From Lonicera japonica (lineage: Eukaryota; Streptophyta; Magnoliopsida; Dipsacales; Caprifoliaceae), in NCBI GenBank assembly GCA_021464415.1, contig CM038471.1, forward strand, positions 11,861,173 through 11,925,172: a DNA stretch of 64,000 nt. The letters run 5' to 3'. Within the stretch, counting starts at the first letter, position 1, and the number at the start of each line of letters is the position of its first letter. Below are positions 11,205 to 21,690 of this stretch, one piece after another. The notes beneath the pieces were generated by a model. It was given only the letters and a program-made list of their open reading frames with translations, made no database searches and was not told the origin of the DNA. Both the position numbers and the translations under genes were made by a program.

Positions 11205-12603
11205 TGTTGACTTGATAACTCAATAATCTTGTTTTGATAATAATAATAAAATAAACTATGTGCAATTTAACTTAATTGATGTTTGAAGTTTTAGCCACTA
11301 TAATTGATCATACACGGATTTAAATCAAAAAGACCGGAATCAAGATCATCCATCTACAAGCATTACACCTCAATCAAACCTCTTGTCAATCACGCCTTCA
11401 ATAGCATCTCTATCAAGAACAAATAGCCAAGGAAGAAAAGGAAACAAAGACAAATACAAAGTTCTCGAAGACTCATTGATATTTATAAATTAAGTGAGTA
11501 TTTAGATTTTTTATAAAAGATATCATTGTTGATTTATATAGCTCATACAATACTTTAACATGACAAGATTGATCAAAACTAGTTTTACCTTTAAAAATAT
11601 TTTACCGAAAACTAGTAATCTTAAAAATATTCTCCATAAATTTATATGAACATTTTTTGTTACAAAAAATATATTGGGAGTCTTAGATATTCATATTTTA
11701 ACTTCCCCAAGCCTTAAAATTGATTTTGGAGCTAAATTACAAAAATGTGAAAAATTGGATTTTTGGCAAAAATGGCCTAGACCAGTGGACTCCATCAGTC
11801 GACTGATGGAGCTTGCTCAGTCGACTGATGGCCACTCAGTCGACTAATGAGCTTGCTCAGTCGACTGATGGCCCAGAATATAGCCGTTGGATTTTTCACT
11901 TTTTGCACTTTTTGCCCATAACTCTCTTCTATCTTTTCAAACGGCTCTAAATGTTTATACCCTATATATATGACGTTTTGGAGACATTTTAACACACTTG
12001 AATGATCATATAATCTCATTTTTCATATATCCACATTATTCAAGTTTTGAAAGCTAATTCATTGATCAATCTTTTCATTCATTGAGCTTATATTCATTGA
12101 TCAATTTTGATATCTCTTAGTGTGAGCTTCATTTGTAATTCATCATACACAAGAGCTATTGTACATTTGTGTTAGTCACCAAATCTCGTTTAAATCCTTA
12201 TTGTGAGAGGTGTATCTTATAGAAATAGCAAGAGGGATTTTCTTGTGAAAGTATTGAAAGTGTTTTCAATACTTGTGAGAGTGTGTGATAAGAATACACT
12301 TGTAGAGGTTTGATCTTCACCCGGAAGGAGATCGGTTATAGTGGGAATTCTCGGGGAACTAACCGAGCGTGGAGTAGGGGTTTTCAAGCCGAACCGTGTG
12401 GGCAAAAAGTCTTCGACTTTGATCGGTTCTATCCTTCTATCTCTTACTCTATTATATTGTGATAGTTATCCATTTTTCTTGGAATTATCTTTGTTATTGA
12501 TTGCTTGATAAATATAGATATAATATTTGCAAATTGATTTAAAAATCAGATTCAATTGTAAAAACCCTATTCACCCCCCCTCTAGGGTATTTTTCGACCT
12601 ACA
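11205..12603 (+). mobile_element. Solo LTR, Sirevirus-like Copia, inside the Athila integrase
   Basis: Starts TGTTGACTTG, ends CGACCTACA and is flanked by an exact 5-bp duplication GTTCT (11200-11204, 12604-12608). It has no internal coding region or second LTR, so it is a solo LTR of 1,399 bp. The end sequence CACCCCCCCTCTAGGGT and the long middle section resemble plant Sirevirus-type Copia LTRs. It carries its own palindrome array at 11796-11867. It is the third layer of the nest: Copia, then Athila, then this element. Confidence 0.85.
11796..11867. repeat. Palindrome array, four CAGTCGACTG-type copies
   Basis: Copies start at 11796, 11818, 11837 (last base changed) and 11858, steps of 22, 19 and 21 bp. 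The first extends to the 18-bp perfect palindrome CCATCAGTCGACTGATGG. Arrays of palindromes are known in Sirevirus LTRs, which agrees with the classification. Confidence 0.85.
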
Positions 12604-12767
12604 GTTCTTATTTATGATACTCGTCTGTGTATCCTTTTGGGGCTGTGAATGTCGAGGATCCCAAAACTGGCTACGTATTCAAGGTGAATGGACAACGCCT
12701 TAAGCCGTTTTTGGAATTCCCACCTCGAGAAGAGTCCACCCCTCTCGAAGACCCGACTTATGCCTAA
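12604..12767 (+). pseudogene. pol (INT): Athila integrase C-terminal remnant
   Basis: Picks up after the GTCTT-type junction with a short YDTRL stretch, then, in another frame, the terminal PFGAV...VNGQRLKPFL segment typical of Athila integrase ends, with a stop at 12765-12767. About twenty residues of the expected middle (the segment before PFGAV) are missing, so a small deletion accompanies the interruption. Confidence 0.75.
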
Positions 12768-12924
12768 AAGGCATGAGTCGATTTTGTAAATAATGTTTTT
12801 TGTTAGTGTTTTTGAGTTTCAGGAATTGTCATCGGAGATACGAGTGTCATTAAGACTGAACGGGTCAAGTTGAGAGGAGCAATAAGGTGTTTTGGAGCAA
12901 AGAGGGCAAAGAAAATTTTTCTCA

Positions 12925-13110
12925 AGCATGGTCGATCATGGTGAAAATTTTTTCTCAGGCAGTCAAAAGCATGATCGATCATGGGATTCCATGATCGATC
13001 ATGAGGAAAGAGGCATTTGGGCAGAAGGCAGCATGATCGATCATGGGTTAACCATGATCGATCATTGTACAAAAAATTAGTTGGGCAGAATGACCCATGA
13101 TCGATCATGG
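12925..13110. repeat. Palindrome array in the pol-ORF3 gap
   Basis: One degenerate and five perfect ATGATCGATCAT copies, with pairs 20-21 bp apart (12971/12991 and 13033/13054). It is the same motif as in this element's LTRs, here in the internal region immediately upstream of the third ORF. Frames through it give repeated HDRSW/MIDHG peptides on both strands, which are a by-product of the palindrome. Confidence 0.88.
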
Positions 13111-13405
13111 TCCCGTAATAAAACAGGGGAGCCGTTTCTAAACCCCCATTTCTCACTTCTCTTTCTCCCAAATCCTCTCTAAACCCTAGCCCCTCTTCCC
13201 CCATTGATCCCAAACCTTCCCCAAACACCATTTCCATCATTCCCCACCTAGAATCAACCATCAAATCTTCCAATTTTGAACCTCAATCATCAAACTCATC
13301 CCAAAAATCCCCCTTTCCCTCTCTCCTCACCAATTTCGAGCCCTACCAAATCAAATCTCGAAATTTCTCATACCTCCCTCCTCTAAAGCGTCACATTACT
13401 CTTTT

Positions 13406-14602
13406 ATGGCTTCCTCTAACCCTCCCACTAAGCCACTCCAAATTCAAGCCGCAAAGGGTGGCTACCGCGGATTTCGAAGTCGCCAAGAATTCGAATGGTG
13501 GAATTACGCTTTCAAGATGAGGACGGTAGTGATCGAGAGGCCGGTCTTCATCGGTTCGCTGGACGATTTCCCTCAACGAGCAACGTTTGAGCGATATCCG
13601 GAGTGGGTTAACTACTTGCGTGAACAAGGTACTCAATGTAATCTCACCGTTTGTCGTGAATTTGTCGCAAGTTTAATTCAAGTTCCAAATACATCATATA
13701 CATATGTTGCTCATGTTCGAGGCAAAACGATTCATTTTAACCTTGAGGTGTTGAGTGAGATTACGGGAATCCCGGCCTTACCACCCAATGCTCATGACCT
13801 CCCTTATTCGGATGGTACCCCTTATGTAGAGCCAACGACTAATGATATAGCCACATATCTAGCCGGTGAGCCTAGGGAATGGATTGGAAACCAATTGGAT
13901 AGGAATAATATACTCGAGGCCTTTAGGACTCTTTGGCTAGTAGTTGCCAATGCTTTGGACCCGACTTCGCATACCCAACACATGTACCCTTCTCAAGCGT
14001 TTGTGCTATACGCTATTGCAACAAACAAGCGCTGTTGTTTGCTTCGTTACATCATTGGGCGAATTGCTAGAATCATAGACTTGGTTGCCCACAATGAAAT
14101 AGTCAAATTTGGGTCTTTGATCACTAAGGTATGTTTGCGAGCGGGGGTAACTGAGAGAGATGAGGATGTGAAGAAAATGCCTCGAGCACCACTTAACCGA
14201 TCTACCCAAACTCGAGCCGCTGGTCAATTGAAGAACCGGCCAAGTTCTTCAACCGCACCTCCTCAAGTTGAGTCTGAAGAAGAGGGGGCAGAAGAAGCAG
14301 GAGAAGATCTCCTGGGCCCCTCAAGGCGGAGAAGACGGGCAAGCTCTGGGCCGGTAGATGACACGAGGGAATTCATGAGAGAGCAGTTTGAGCAGATGAC
14401 TGTTTTGATGCAGACTGGGTTTGCTAGCATAAATGAGAGGGTTGAGATTATGGTATTGTGTCAGGATCATTTGGAGGCAGATATTGCAGCTCAGGTCGAG
14501 GCACGAGTTGCAGCTCAGATGGCGACCCAGCAGGAGTTCATACGCCAGCAGTTCGAGGCGTTGTATGGTCGTTTTTCCCCACCCCCACCTCCCGATATGT
14601 GA
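13406..14602 (+). CDS. Athila third ORF (env-position protein)
   Basis: A complete 398-codon frame lies where Athila elements carry their extra 'env-like' ORF. Residues about 35-230 resemble the plant-transposon-associated domain found in that ORF (ERPVF near 43, REFVASL near 87, VRGKTIHFN near 104). A Glu-rich linker (about 285-300) precedes a basic cluster RRRRR (about 307-311), and the C-terminal 70 residues are Gln/Glu/Ala-rich with a likely coiled coil, ending in a proline run. I see no signal peptide and no convincing membrane span, so calling it an envelope protein is not supported. The ATG at 13406 follows a CT-rich leader. It is intact while gag-pol is broken. Function in the family is unknown. 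Confidence 0.78.
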   Translation: MASSNPPTKPLQIQAAKGGYRGFRSRQEFEWWNYAFKMRTVVIERPVFIGSLDDFPQRATFERYPEWVNYLREQGTQCNLTVCREFVASLIQVPNTSYTYVAHVRGKTIHFNLEVLSEITGIPALPPNAHDLPYSDGTPYVEPTTNDIATYLAGEPREWIGNQLDRNNILEAFRTLWLVVANALDPTSHTQHMYPSQAFVLYAIATNKRCCLLRYIIGRIARIIDLVAHNEIVKFGSLITKVCLRAGVTERDEDVKKMPRAPLNRSTQTRAAGQLKNRPSSSTAPPQVESEEEGAEEAGEDLLGPSRRRRRASSGPVDDTREFMREQFEQMTVLMQTGFASINERVEIMVLCQDHLEADIAAQVEARVAAQMATQQEFIRQQFEALYGRFSPPPPPDM

Positions 14603-15962
14603 TGATACTTGCTAATCCTGGAAACTCTTATATTTATGCTTAGTTTTATTTTATTTCTTTTGGGTTGTATTAGATTTCAGACATGATGTTAACTTTAGAA
14701 CTTGGTTTTAATGGTTGAATGTTATGTTTTTGCTTATTAGATTCTAATTCTAACCCGTTTTATGTATAGTTGTTGTTTTTCTCTTATTTTTGTCTCATGG
14801 ATAGCAAAGCCAAAGTAGCCCTTCCGTGTATTTTTATTGTTCTCTTTCCATTGAGGGCAATGTATCTTTCAAGTTGGGGGGGTACGTTATTTTGTGTTTA
14901 TTTTGTTTTGGCTTGCTATTGTTTATTTCCATGAGTAGAAGATATGTGTTCTTTCTTTTTTTTTGAGAAGTTTGAAAAGTGATGATTGATTGATATTTTT
15001 GTTCGATGAAGACTATTGTTTCATTAGCTTTTGGCATGAATTTTTTTGATCTAGATAGGAGTTTGAACGATAATCTAAATTGCCTTGCTCCACTTAGTCT
15101 CATATCCCGTCATATTTGCCTCTTCCGCATGCTAGATTGATTTGGTTATTCCCAATTCGGTTGTAACACTTAGATTTATTTTCATTGAGAGAAGAGAAAT
15201 TTTTGTCCAAAAATAATGAAAGCTCTTTCGAAAAGATCCTCCAATGAGAGGACAAAAGCATAGCACTTTGATAACTTGGATGACTTTTATCCTAATATTG
15301 ACTTAAAGCTTCACTTGACTAAATCTTAAGTCTCTTTGTCTAATATTATGGATGGGTATAGGTTACCATATGGGAAAGGGTGAATAGCTTCCTTCAAGCT
15401 CCAATGAATGAGCTGCATCAAAAAAAAATTAATAATAATAATAAATTTAATAAGTGAGACCGCTACCCCCCACAGAGATGAAAACCGCTCTGATCTAATT
15501 TAGCGAAATTTCCAAGTAAAAGATAAAGAAAGTGCTTAGAATTGACAAACCTCGGAGCTTTTGTTTTTGAAAAAGTCCTCTCTTCCTTCTCGAATGACTA
15601 TGACTCTTTGTGTTTATATTGAATTGCTTGAATAAAAGTCTAGTATGTGAGTATGGGAGAATATGGGATTGTGTTCTAAAGGAGATAGGCGAATTAGATG
15701 ATCATTCAAAAATCCATCATTCTGGAAAATTGATAGTAATGCCTCTTGCTTTGCAAATTGAAACTTGAATCTTCATTCTCATCTTTCATCATGATCAAAC
15801 TTCTAATGTTTGTAGGTATCATTTCTGAAAAACCTTCACGAGATGCAACCCGTCTTCTTTGGGAACTTGGAAGTTAACATGTTTTTGTTTAGTATATTAA
15901 TTTTTGTAATTATATACTTTTTGTCTTGCTAAGGGACTATCAAGAGATAAGTTGAGGGGAGT
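14603..15962 (+). other. Athila 3' non-coding region with purine tracts
   Basis: No open frame is recognised over 1.36 kb, as is usual between ORF3 and the 3' LTR in Athila. A TTGGGGGGG tract at about 14874-14882 may be an extra internal purine tract. The tract AGTTGAGGGGAGT ending at 15962 touches the 3' LTR and is the likely polypurine tract for plus-strand priming. Confidence 0.65.
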
Positions 15963-17576
15963 TGATAAACGCATAATATTGTCATGTATATTAATTATCC
16001 TCTTATCTCAAGATTAGTGTCTTAGCGAGTTTTGTATCTAACATCGTCCCGTTAGGTGTGCTTTTGTTGTGTTTCTATGTGTTTATAGGCGTAGGATGCA
16101 ATGGCCTTCGAAGAATTGATCAAGCGCTAGTCAAAAGCTCGCAAAATGCTGATCTGAGGAATTTTCCAGAAGCATGATCGATCATGGGTATTCCATGATC
16201 GATCATGGTGCAAATTGGCCTTCAGGCAGAAGACCCCATGATCGATCATGGCTTGGCGGGGACAGCCACCAACTCCTGCTTTTAGCCTTATTTTGGGGGT
16301 TTTGGTTCCTAGATATTTTCTTTTGTTTATTTAATTAATTTTAGGACTCCTTTAGCTATGGTTTTTAGTCTAGGGGATGAGATATAGATCATTATCTAGT
16401 TTTTACACATTTACAAGCTCTAGAGAGAAGGGAGAGCTAAAGTTGTATTGTTCTTCATTTTCCCTTGTAAGTGTTTTGATTTGTAAGAATGATTTCTTCT
16501 TCTATAATATTTGTTTTTGCATCTATTATGGAGTAGTCTATTACTAAGGTTACGGAGGTTGATTGCGATATGATTTTTGGTGATTAATGGCTCAATCCAT
16601 GTTTAAAGTTTGATAAATGTTTATGAATCCTTTGCTTCATCATATCATCCATTCTTTCAAGCTTTCTAGGTATTTTCATGTTAAGTCAAGACTTTATATG
16701 CCTTGTATATTTAGTTCTTGGTTATTAATGATCAAACAACATATTTATATGGTTCTAGAAAGCTTGTAGTCTTTTTCCCCCATCCATGGAGTTTTTTGTT
16801 TGTTTCCTCTTTGTAAAAATTATGAATAGTTCTTAAAACTCCATAGATGGATTATAAAGTTGTTTAGCTTATCTTTGATTCATTTATTGATATATTGAGT
16901 GCTTCTTACACTATATGTGATACTTAGAACTCTTTATTTTCTACCATAAGTGATAAACGACGAAGTTGACGAATTTATCCCATAAACTTCATTCCGTTTC
17001 ATTGTTAGGATTCACTTTTTAATTTTCATTCTTTAAATCATGAGATTTCATATACTTGCTTTTTGTTAAATCTTTTTATGATGAGTTTGTCATACCTATC
17101 TCGGAATAGCTTCATCGGGAATGGGTTGCCTTGCTTCACACCCGTAGCTAAAGGGTAGGAATGATAACCTCGTCTTTAGGTGGAATGTCGTTTGTCTCTT
17201 TCTTGATATAGCTTCAATCCGGGAATGAGTTGCCTAGCGTCGCACCCTTTGCTATTGACAGATACACTAACATTCCCCATATCTTGAGAAATCTAGTGTT
17301 GAAATCTTTGTATGAGCTAGTGATCACCGTCTCTTAAATCGTAACTAACCTCCACCTACCTTAGTGCTTTCTTATTAATTTTCACAACTGTTTTACATTT
17401 ACGTTGTTCTGCAACAAATCCAACTCACAAAAAAATCTGAAAACCGTAAAATCCGTAATCCATTCCATTCCTTTTCACTTATCCATGTGGTTCGACACTC
17501 GAACTTCCGAGACTATATTACAACTTGACGTGCCTGCACTTGGGCTATATCAAAGCGCGTTATTTAAGTTGCGTCA
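15963..17576 (+). repeat. Athila 3' LTR (1,614 bp)
   Basis: Same ends as the 5' LTR. It lacks about 45 bp present at 4279-4325 and one palindrome, leaving three (16174, 16195, 16238). The right flank AACAA (17577-17581) rejoins Copia LTR sequence. Confidence 0.93.
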
Positions 17577-17785
17577 AACAAACATAAGCTATTCTCTACA
17601 CCCTCTTAAGGAGAATATCAAAGGGGTATAGAAGGGGAAAGGGTTGGAAGATCAATTGCCATACGGAGATTGGCGCTAAAGTCCGCTGCATTGATCAATC
17701 AATGGAGACAGGTACACACACTTCTCTTTTGTAATCTCTTGGCACTAGATATAATGTTGTCTATGACACTCAATTATATCTAACA
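17577..17785 (+). repeat. Copia 5' LTR, right part
   Basis: Continues the LTR interrupted at 4249 and matches 24100-24311, apart from about 16 bp that is extra in the 3' LTR (near 24262-24280). It ends TATATCTAACA, followed by the primer site. Confidence 0.92.
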
Positions 17786-17787
17786 AG

Positions 17788-17798
17788 TGGTATCAGAG
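17788..17798 (+). other. Primer binding site, initiator tRNA-Met type
   Basis: TGGTATCAGAG starts two bases after the LTR end and is complementary to the 3' end of plant initiator tRNA-Met, the usual Copia primer. Confidence 0.88.
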
Positions 17799-18239
17799 GG
17801 TGGTTTTAGTATTGTATCTATTGTTAGAGATTTAGTATGCATAGAATTCATGATTATAATTTTCTATAAATCGTTGAAAATAATATTTTTCATGAATTGG
17901 AGAACACGATAAAATTCAAAGAATTTTAATTTTGAAGATATTGTCTTCATCTTTATGGATATATATATGGATATATATTTTTATTTTTTTTGGATTATGA
18001 CAACTCTTGAAATATTATGAGATTGCATAATTTGTGTTATATATATATATATTTACGGTTGTGCATATACACAAAGAATTGCTAGCTTAAAAAAAAAGGT
18101 AATATATGTATTATATATATATATAAAGTTTGTGTTATATATATATATATATATATATATCTATGATTGTGTGAAAATCTTTATTTATAATGGAATTATA
18201 TGAGATATTATATATATAGAATATGCAATAATGTTTTTT

Positions 18240-18535
18240 CTTTATGTATATATATTAGTTTTAGTTGGTGGTAAGATATATATTGTATATATATATAAAG
18301 AAAGTTCCATTATAATGCTTTTCTCTTTTATATTATTTATGTATATATTAGTTTAAGTTGGTGGCAAGATATATATTGTATATATATATAAAGAAAGTGC
18401 CATTATAATGCTTTTCTCTTTTATATTATTTATGTATATATTAGTTTAAGTTAGTGGCAAGATATATATTGTATATATATATATAAAGAAAGTGCCATTA
18501 TAATGCTTTTCTCTTTTATATTATTTATGTATAAA
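18240..18535 (+). repeat. Tandem repeat, three units of about 93-95 bp
   Basis: The word CATTATAATGC recurs at 18308, 18401 and 18496, each time before CTTTTCTCTTTTATATTATT and after a TATATAAAGAAAGT run. Units are nearly identical, so the expansion is recent. Confidence 0.85.
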
Positions 18536-18768
18536 TTACTTTAAGTAAAAATAAAATATTTATTTTATATACATAAAGATTGTGCCAACATAATAATTTA
18601 TTTTTATTTTATTTTATTATTAAATAAAGAATGGCTTATATATATGTTGGTTTCATTTATACATGTGGTGGTAATAGTTTTATGGTAAATAAATATACAT
18701 AGAGAAATTTTAGAAATATCAGTGAAAATGAATAAATTTTTGTTTTATTATTTTTTCGCGTCAAAATT

Positions 18769-18859
18769 GTCACTGTTTATAACAGTGACAGGTTTATCCA
18801 GAATTGTCACTGTGTTTTACAGTGACCAGTTTCAATTTGTCACTGTTTTCAGCAGTGAC
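18769..18859. repeat. Three consecutive GTCACTGT/ACAGTGAC hairpins
   Basis: GTCACTGT pairs with ACAGTGAC at 18769-18789 and 18806-18826 (5-nt loops), and with a slightly altered partner at 18839-18859. The same stem is repeated at steps of 37 and 33 bp. In RNA these would be three stem-loops in the leader; in DNA they are repeated palindromic half-sites. Confidence 0.85.
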
Positions 18860-19372
18860 AACATAAGATAATTTTGTTTTGGGTGATAACAAATTCGATT
18901 AATTACATGTGACATCTATTATGTATATTGCCTGTCTAAACATTCTATTAAGGAATATTTACACAAGATGTTACCAAAGTGACCTGTCTTTTGTAGATAA
19001 AGAATGATTAGATATTTATGTTTATTTAATTCATGCGAATATTAACCAATCCAAAGAGAGGTTCATATTTAGCCGAATTTTATATACAAATGTGATGGTA
19101 AATATGTGACAATTATCAAGGTAACCTAATGTGAATAATAAATCAATTCAAAGATAGATTTATTATTTGACATAATTTATTGTCAATATTTGATCGTTAC
19201 AACAAGAGTACCACTTACAATTAATATCATTGTCCAAAGACTTGGTATTAATGTTGTGCTAGGTATTTTGAGATGTTGCAATAAAATTAATCAATTTAAA
19301 GACTATTTATTTGGTTATATGATGTGAGTATTATTGTTAATTTAATTTACTTTTGTTCTCTATTCAACTTTA

Positions 19373-20220
19373 ATGTCTACTACTTCTGTGTCTGCCAACA
19401 TGAACAATGTTCCAATTTTAAATGGAGAAAATTTTAAGGACTGGAAAGAGAATATATTAATTATTCTTGGTTGCATGGACATAGACTTGGCATTGAGAAT
19501 ACCAAAACCGAATGATCTCACTGAACGAAGTACTCCTGAGGAAATTGCGTACTTTGAGAAGTGGGATCGTTCAAACAGGCTGAGTCTTATGATCATGAAA
19601 CGTGAGATTCCAGAGGCTTTTCGAGGTGCTACTTCGGATGACAAAACTCTTGCCAGTAAATTTCTTGAGGAAATACAGAAACGTTTTATTTAAAATGATA
19701 AAGCTGAAACAAGCACGCTTTTAGCAAACTTGATTTCAATGAAGTATAAAGGCAAGGGTAATGTCAAGAAGTACATTATGGAGATGTCTCATCTTGCTTC
19801 AAAACTTAAGGCATTAAAGCTCGACTTATCGGATGATTTGCTCGTGCATTTAATATTGATCTCCCTCCCTGCACAATTCAGCCAGTTTAAGGTTTCTTAT
19901 AACTGTCAAAAGGAGAAATGGACTCTTAATGAGCTCATTTCATTTTGTGTGCAAGAGGAAGAGAGATTAAAGCAAAAAAAGACTGAAAGTGCTCATTATG
20001 TTAGCACCTCTAAGGACAAAGGCAAACGTAAGGATAAGGGAAATGAAGTTGCTATTACTAAGGGTCCGGATGAAAAGAAACAGAAAACCGAGGCCGGTTG
20101 TTTCTTCTGTGGTAAACCCGGACACAAAAAGGCGAATTGTACCAAATATGCCGCTTGGTGGACTAAGAAAGGTATAAATTCAGTTTTGGTCTGTTCTGAG
20201 ATCAATTTAACTTCAGTACC
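19373..20220 (+). pseudogene. gag: Copia gag with in-frame stop
   Basis: Begins at the ATG 19373 with a Copia gag N-terminus (LNGENFKDWK near residue 15, then PEAFRG). A stop at 19691-19693 interrupts the frame, and the same frame continues straight through UBN2-type sequence. A Lys-rich segment precedes the zinc knuckle CX2CX4HX4C (CFFC...H...C, about 20100-20140), which binds the element RNA. Apart from the single stop the gag is full length. Confidence 0.88.
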
Positions 20221-20815
20221 AAGTAACACTTGGTGGGTAGATTCTGGTGCTATTACTCACATATGTGATTCTATGCAGGGTTGCCTGCACTCCCGCAAGC
20301 CAATCGATGTTGAAAGACACATCTATGTGGGCGATGGAAAGTGTGTGGAGGTGGAAGCAATTGGGCATTTTAGATTATTATTGAGTACTGATTTTTATTT
20401 GGATCTAAAAGACACTTTTGTTGTACCGTCGTTTAGACGAAATTTGATTTCTATTTCTGTATTGGACAAATTTGGTTTTTATTGTTCATTTGGAAATAAG
20501 AACTTCACTTTGTCTTTAAATTCAAATGTTGTTGGTATCGGTATTCTTAATACTTTTGATAATATATATTTGCTTGAAACAGATGCATCTTATAATGAAA
20601 CTTTAAATGTTGAATGCCGTGGTACTAAGGAAAAATTGAATAATGAAAATTCAAGCTCATTATGGCACAAACGCCTAGGTCACATCTCTAGAAATAGAGT
20701 TGAGCCACCTGTGTCTTATGGAATTTTAGGATCCCTTGACTTTTCAGACTTTGGTGTCTGTGTTCAGTGTGTCAAGGGAAAGCAGACTAAAACAAAGAAA
20801 TTAAGTGTAAATTGA
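20221..20815 (+). pseudogene. pol (PR): Copia protease and gag-pre-integrase domain
   Basis: The protease active site WWVDSGA is at about 20232-20252. The pre-integrase domain with LWHKRLGH, the start of the zinc-binding region, is near 20661-20684, and CVQCVKGK near 20760. This part continues in frame with gag as usual for Copia. It ends at a TGA (20813-20815) just before the integrase core; what follows is still readable in the same frame for another dozen codons. Confidence 0.85.
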
Positions 20816-21690
20816 ACTACGGATGTCTTAGAACTTATACATACGGATATCTGTGGGCCATCCCTACGGCTTCTTGGAATGGTCAACGGTACTTTATAAC
20901 GTTCACAGACGATTACTCTCGATATGGCTACCTTTTTCTTATTCATGAAAAGTCACAGTCTTTGGACGTGTTCAAATCTTTTAAGGCTGAAGTTGAGTTA
21001 CAACTCAACAAAAGGATAAAGTGCGTTAGATCTGACCGTGGTGGTGAATACTACGGCATGTATGATGGATCAGGTGAATAACGTCCAAGACTATTTGCTA
21101 AATACCTAGAGGAATGTGGAATTGTCCCACAGTATACCATGTCGGGTTTGCCTAGCATGAATGGTGTATCTGAGAGACAAAATAGGACTCTTAAGGATAT
21201 AGTTAGAAGTATGATTAGTCATTCTTCTTTACCCGAGTCCCTCTGGGGTGAACCTCTAAAGACAGCAACTTACATTCTCAATAGAGTGCCAACTAAGGCG
21301 GCTGCTAAAACACCTTATGAGCTCTGGAGTGGGCGAAAGCCTAGTCTAAAGCATTTTCATGTTTGGGGATGTCCCACAGAGGCGAGGCCTTATCGGCCTC
21401 ATGAGGCAAAATTGGACTCCAAAACAATTAGCAGTTACTTTATTGGCTATTCGGAACGATCAAGGGGCTATAAATTTTATGATCCCAGTGCTAAGTCTAT
21501 TTTTGAAACGGGAAATGCCGTATTCTTTGAGGAAGTTGATTTTTGGGGGAGAAATCGAGACATTGTGTTTGAGGAGGAAAGGGGAGCAATCCCAATTCCT
21601 ACTATTACTTTTGACGATGTACAGGTTTCTACACCTGTCGTTAATCAAGGAGTAACTTTGGAACCTCAAATAAACAATGAGGAACAAACT
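20816..21690 (+). pseudogene. pol (INT): Copia integrase core, frameshift and stop
   Basis: The first catalytic Asp (HTDICGP, about 20840) lies in the gag frame, and a one-base loss near 20855 moves the rest to another frame. FTDDYSRYGY and the second Asp in RSDRGGEY (about 21033) follow. A TAA at 21079-21081 interrupts the frame, which resumes with [11 protein letters not shown], containing the catalytic Glu (about 21172). The C-terminal YLWGRKP-like region with WGCP and [16 protein letters not shown] reaches about 21490. The core is complete but cannot be translated as one piece. Confidence 0.88.

Larger units (their letters stand above)
4250..17576 (+). mobile_element. Athila-type Ty3/Gypsy retrotransposon inside the Copia 5' LTR
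   Basis: LTRs 4250-5928 and 15963-17576 start TGATAAACGC and end TTGCGTCA. The target duplication is AACAG/AACAA, and the other Copia LTR shows GACAT at the unoccupied site, so one base of each copy has changed. A tRNA-Asp primer site follows the 5' LTR. Order is gag, protease, RT, RNase H, integrase, then a separate third ORF behind pol and a long non-coding stretch before the 3' LTR. That layout, the primer site and the third ORF are characteristic of the Athila lineage. Pol has frameshifts and stops and is interrupted by a solo LTR (11205-12603), so it is not functional as read. The insertion is younger than the Copia element around it. Confidence 0.93.
17799..19372 (+). other. Long AT-rich Copia leader
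   Basis: The 1.57-kb untranslated leader between the primer site and gag holds long TA runs (18030-18160), a roughly 94-bp tandem repeat and a triple hairpin (both listed separately). No open frame of note. In the family this region carries packaging and dimerisation signals; here that is inference. Confidence 0.6.

Noticed and set aside
12803..13273. 156-codon minus-strand open frame with repeated HDRSW/IDH peptides
   Set aside because: It spans the palindrome array; the palindrome reads the same on both strands and produces repeated peptides in several frames. No protein family matches.
13406..14602. Calling the Athila third ORF a true envelope gene
   Set aside because: Position fits, but no signal peptide, transmembrane anchor or fusion segment is visible.
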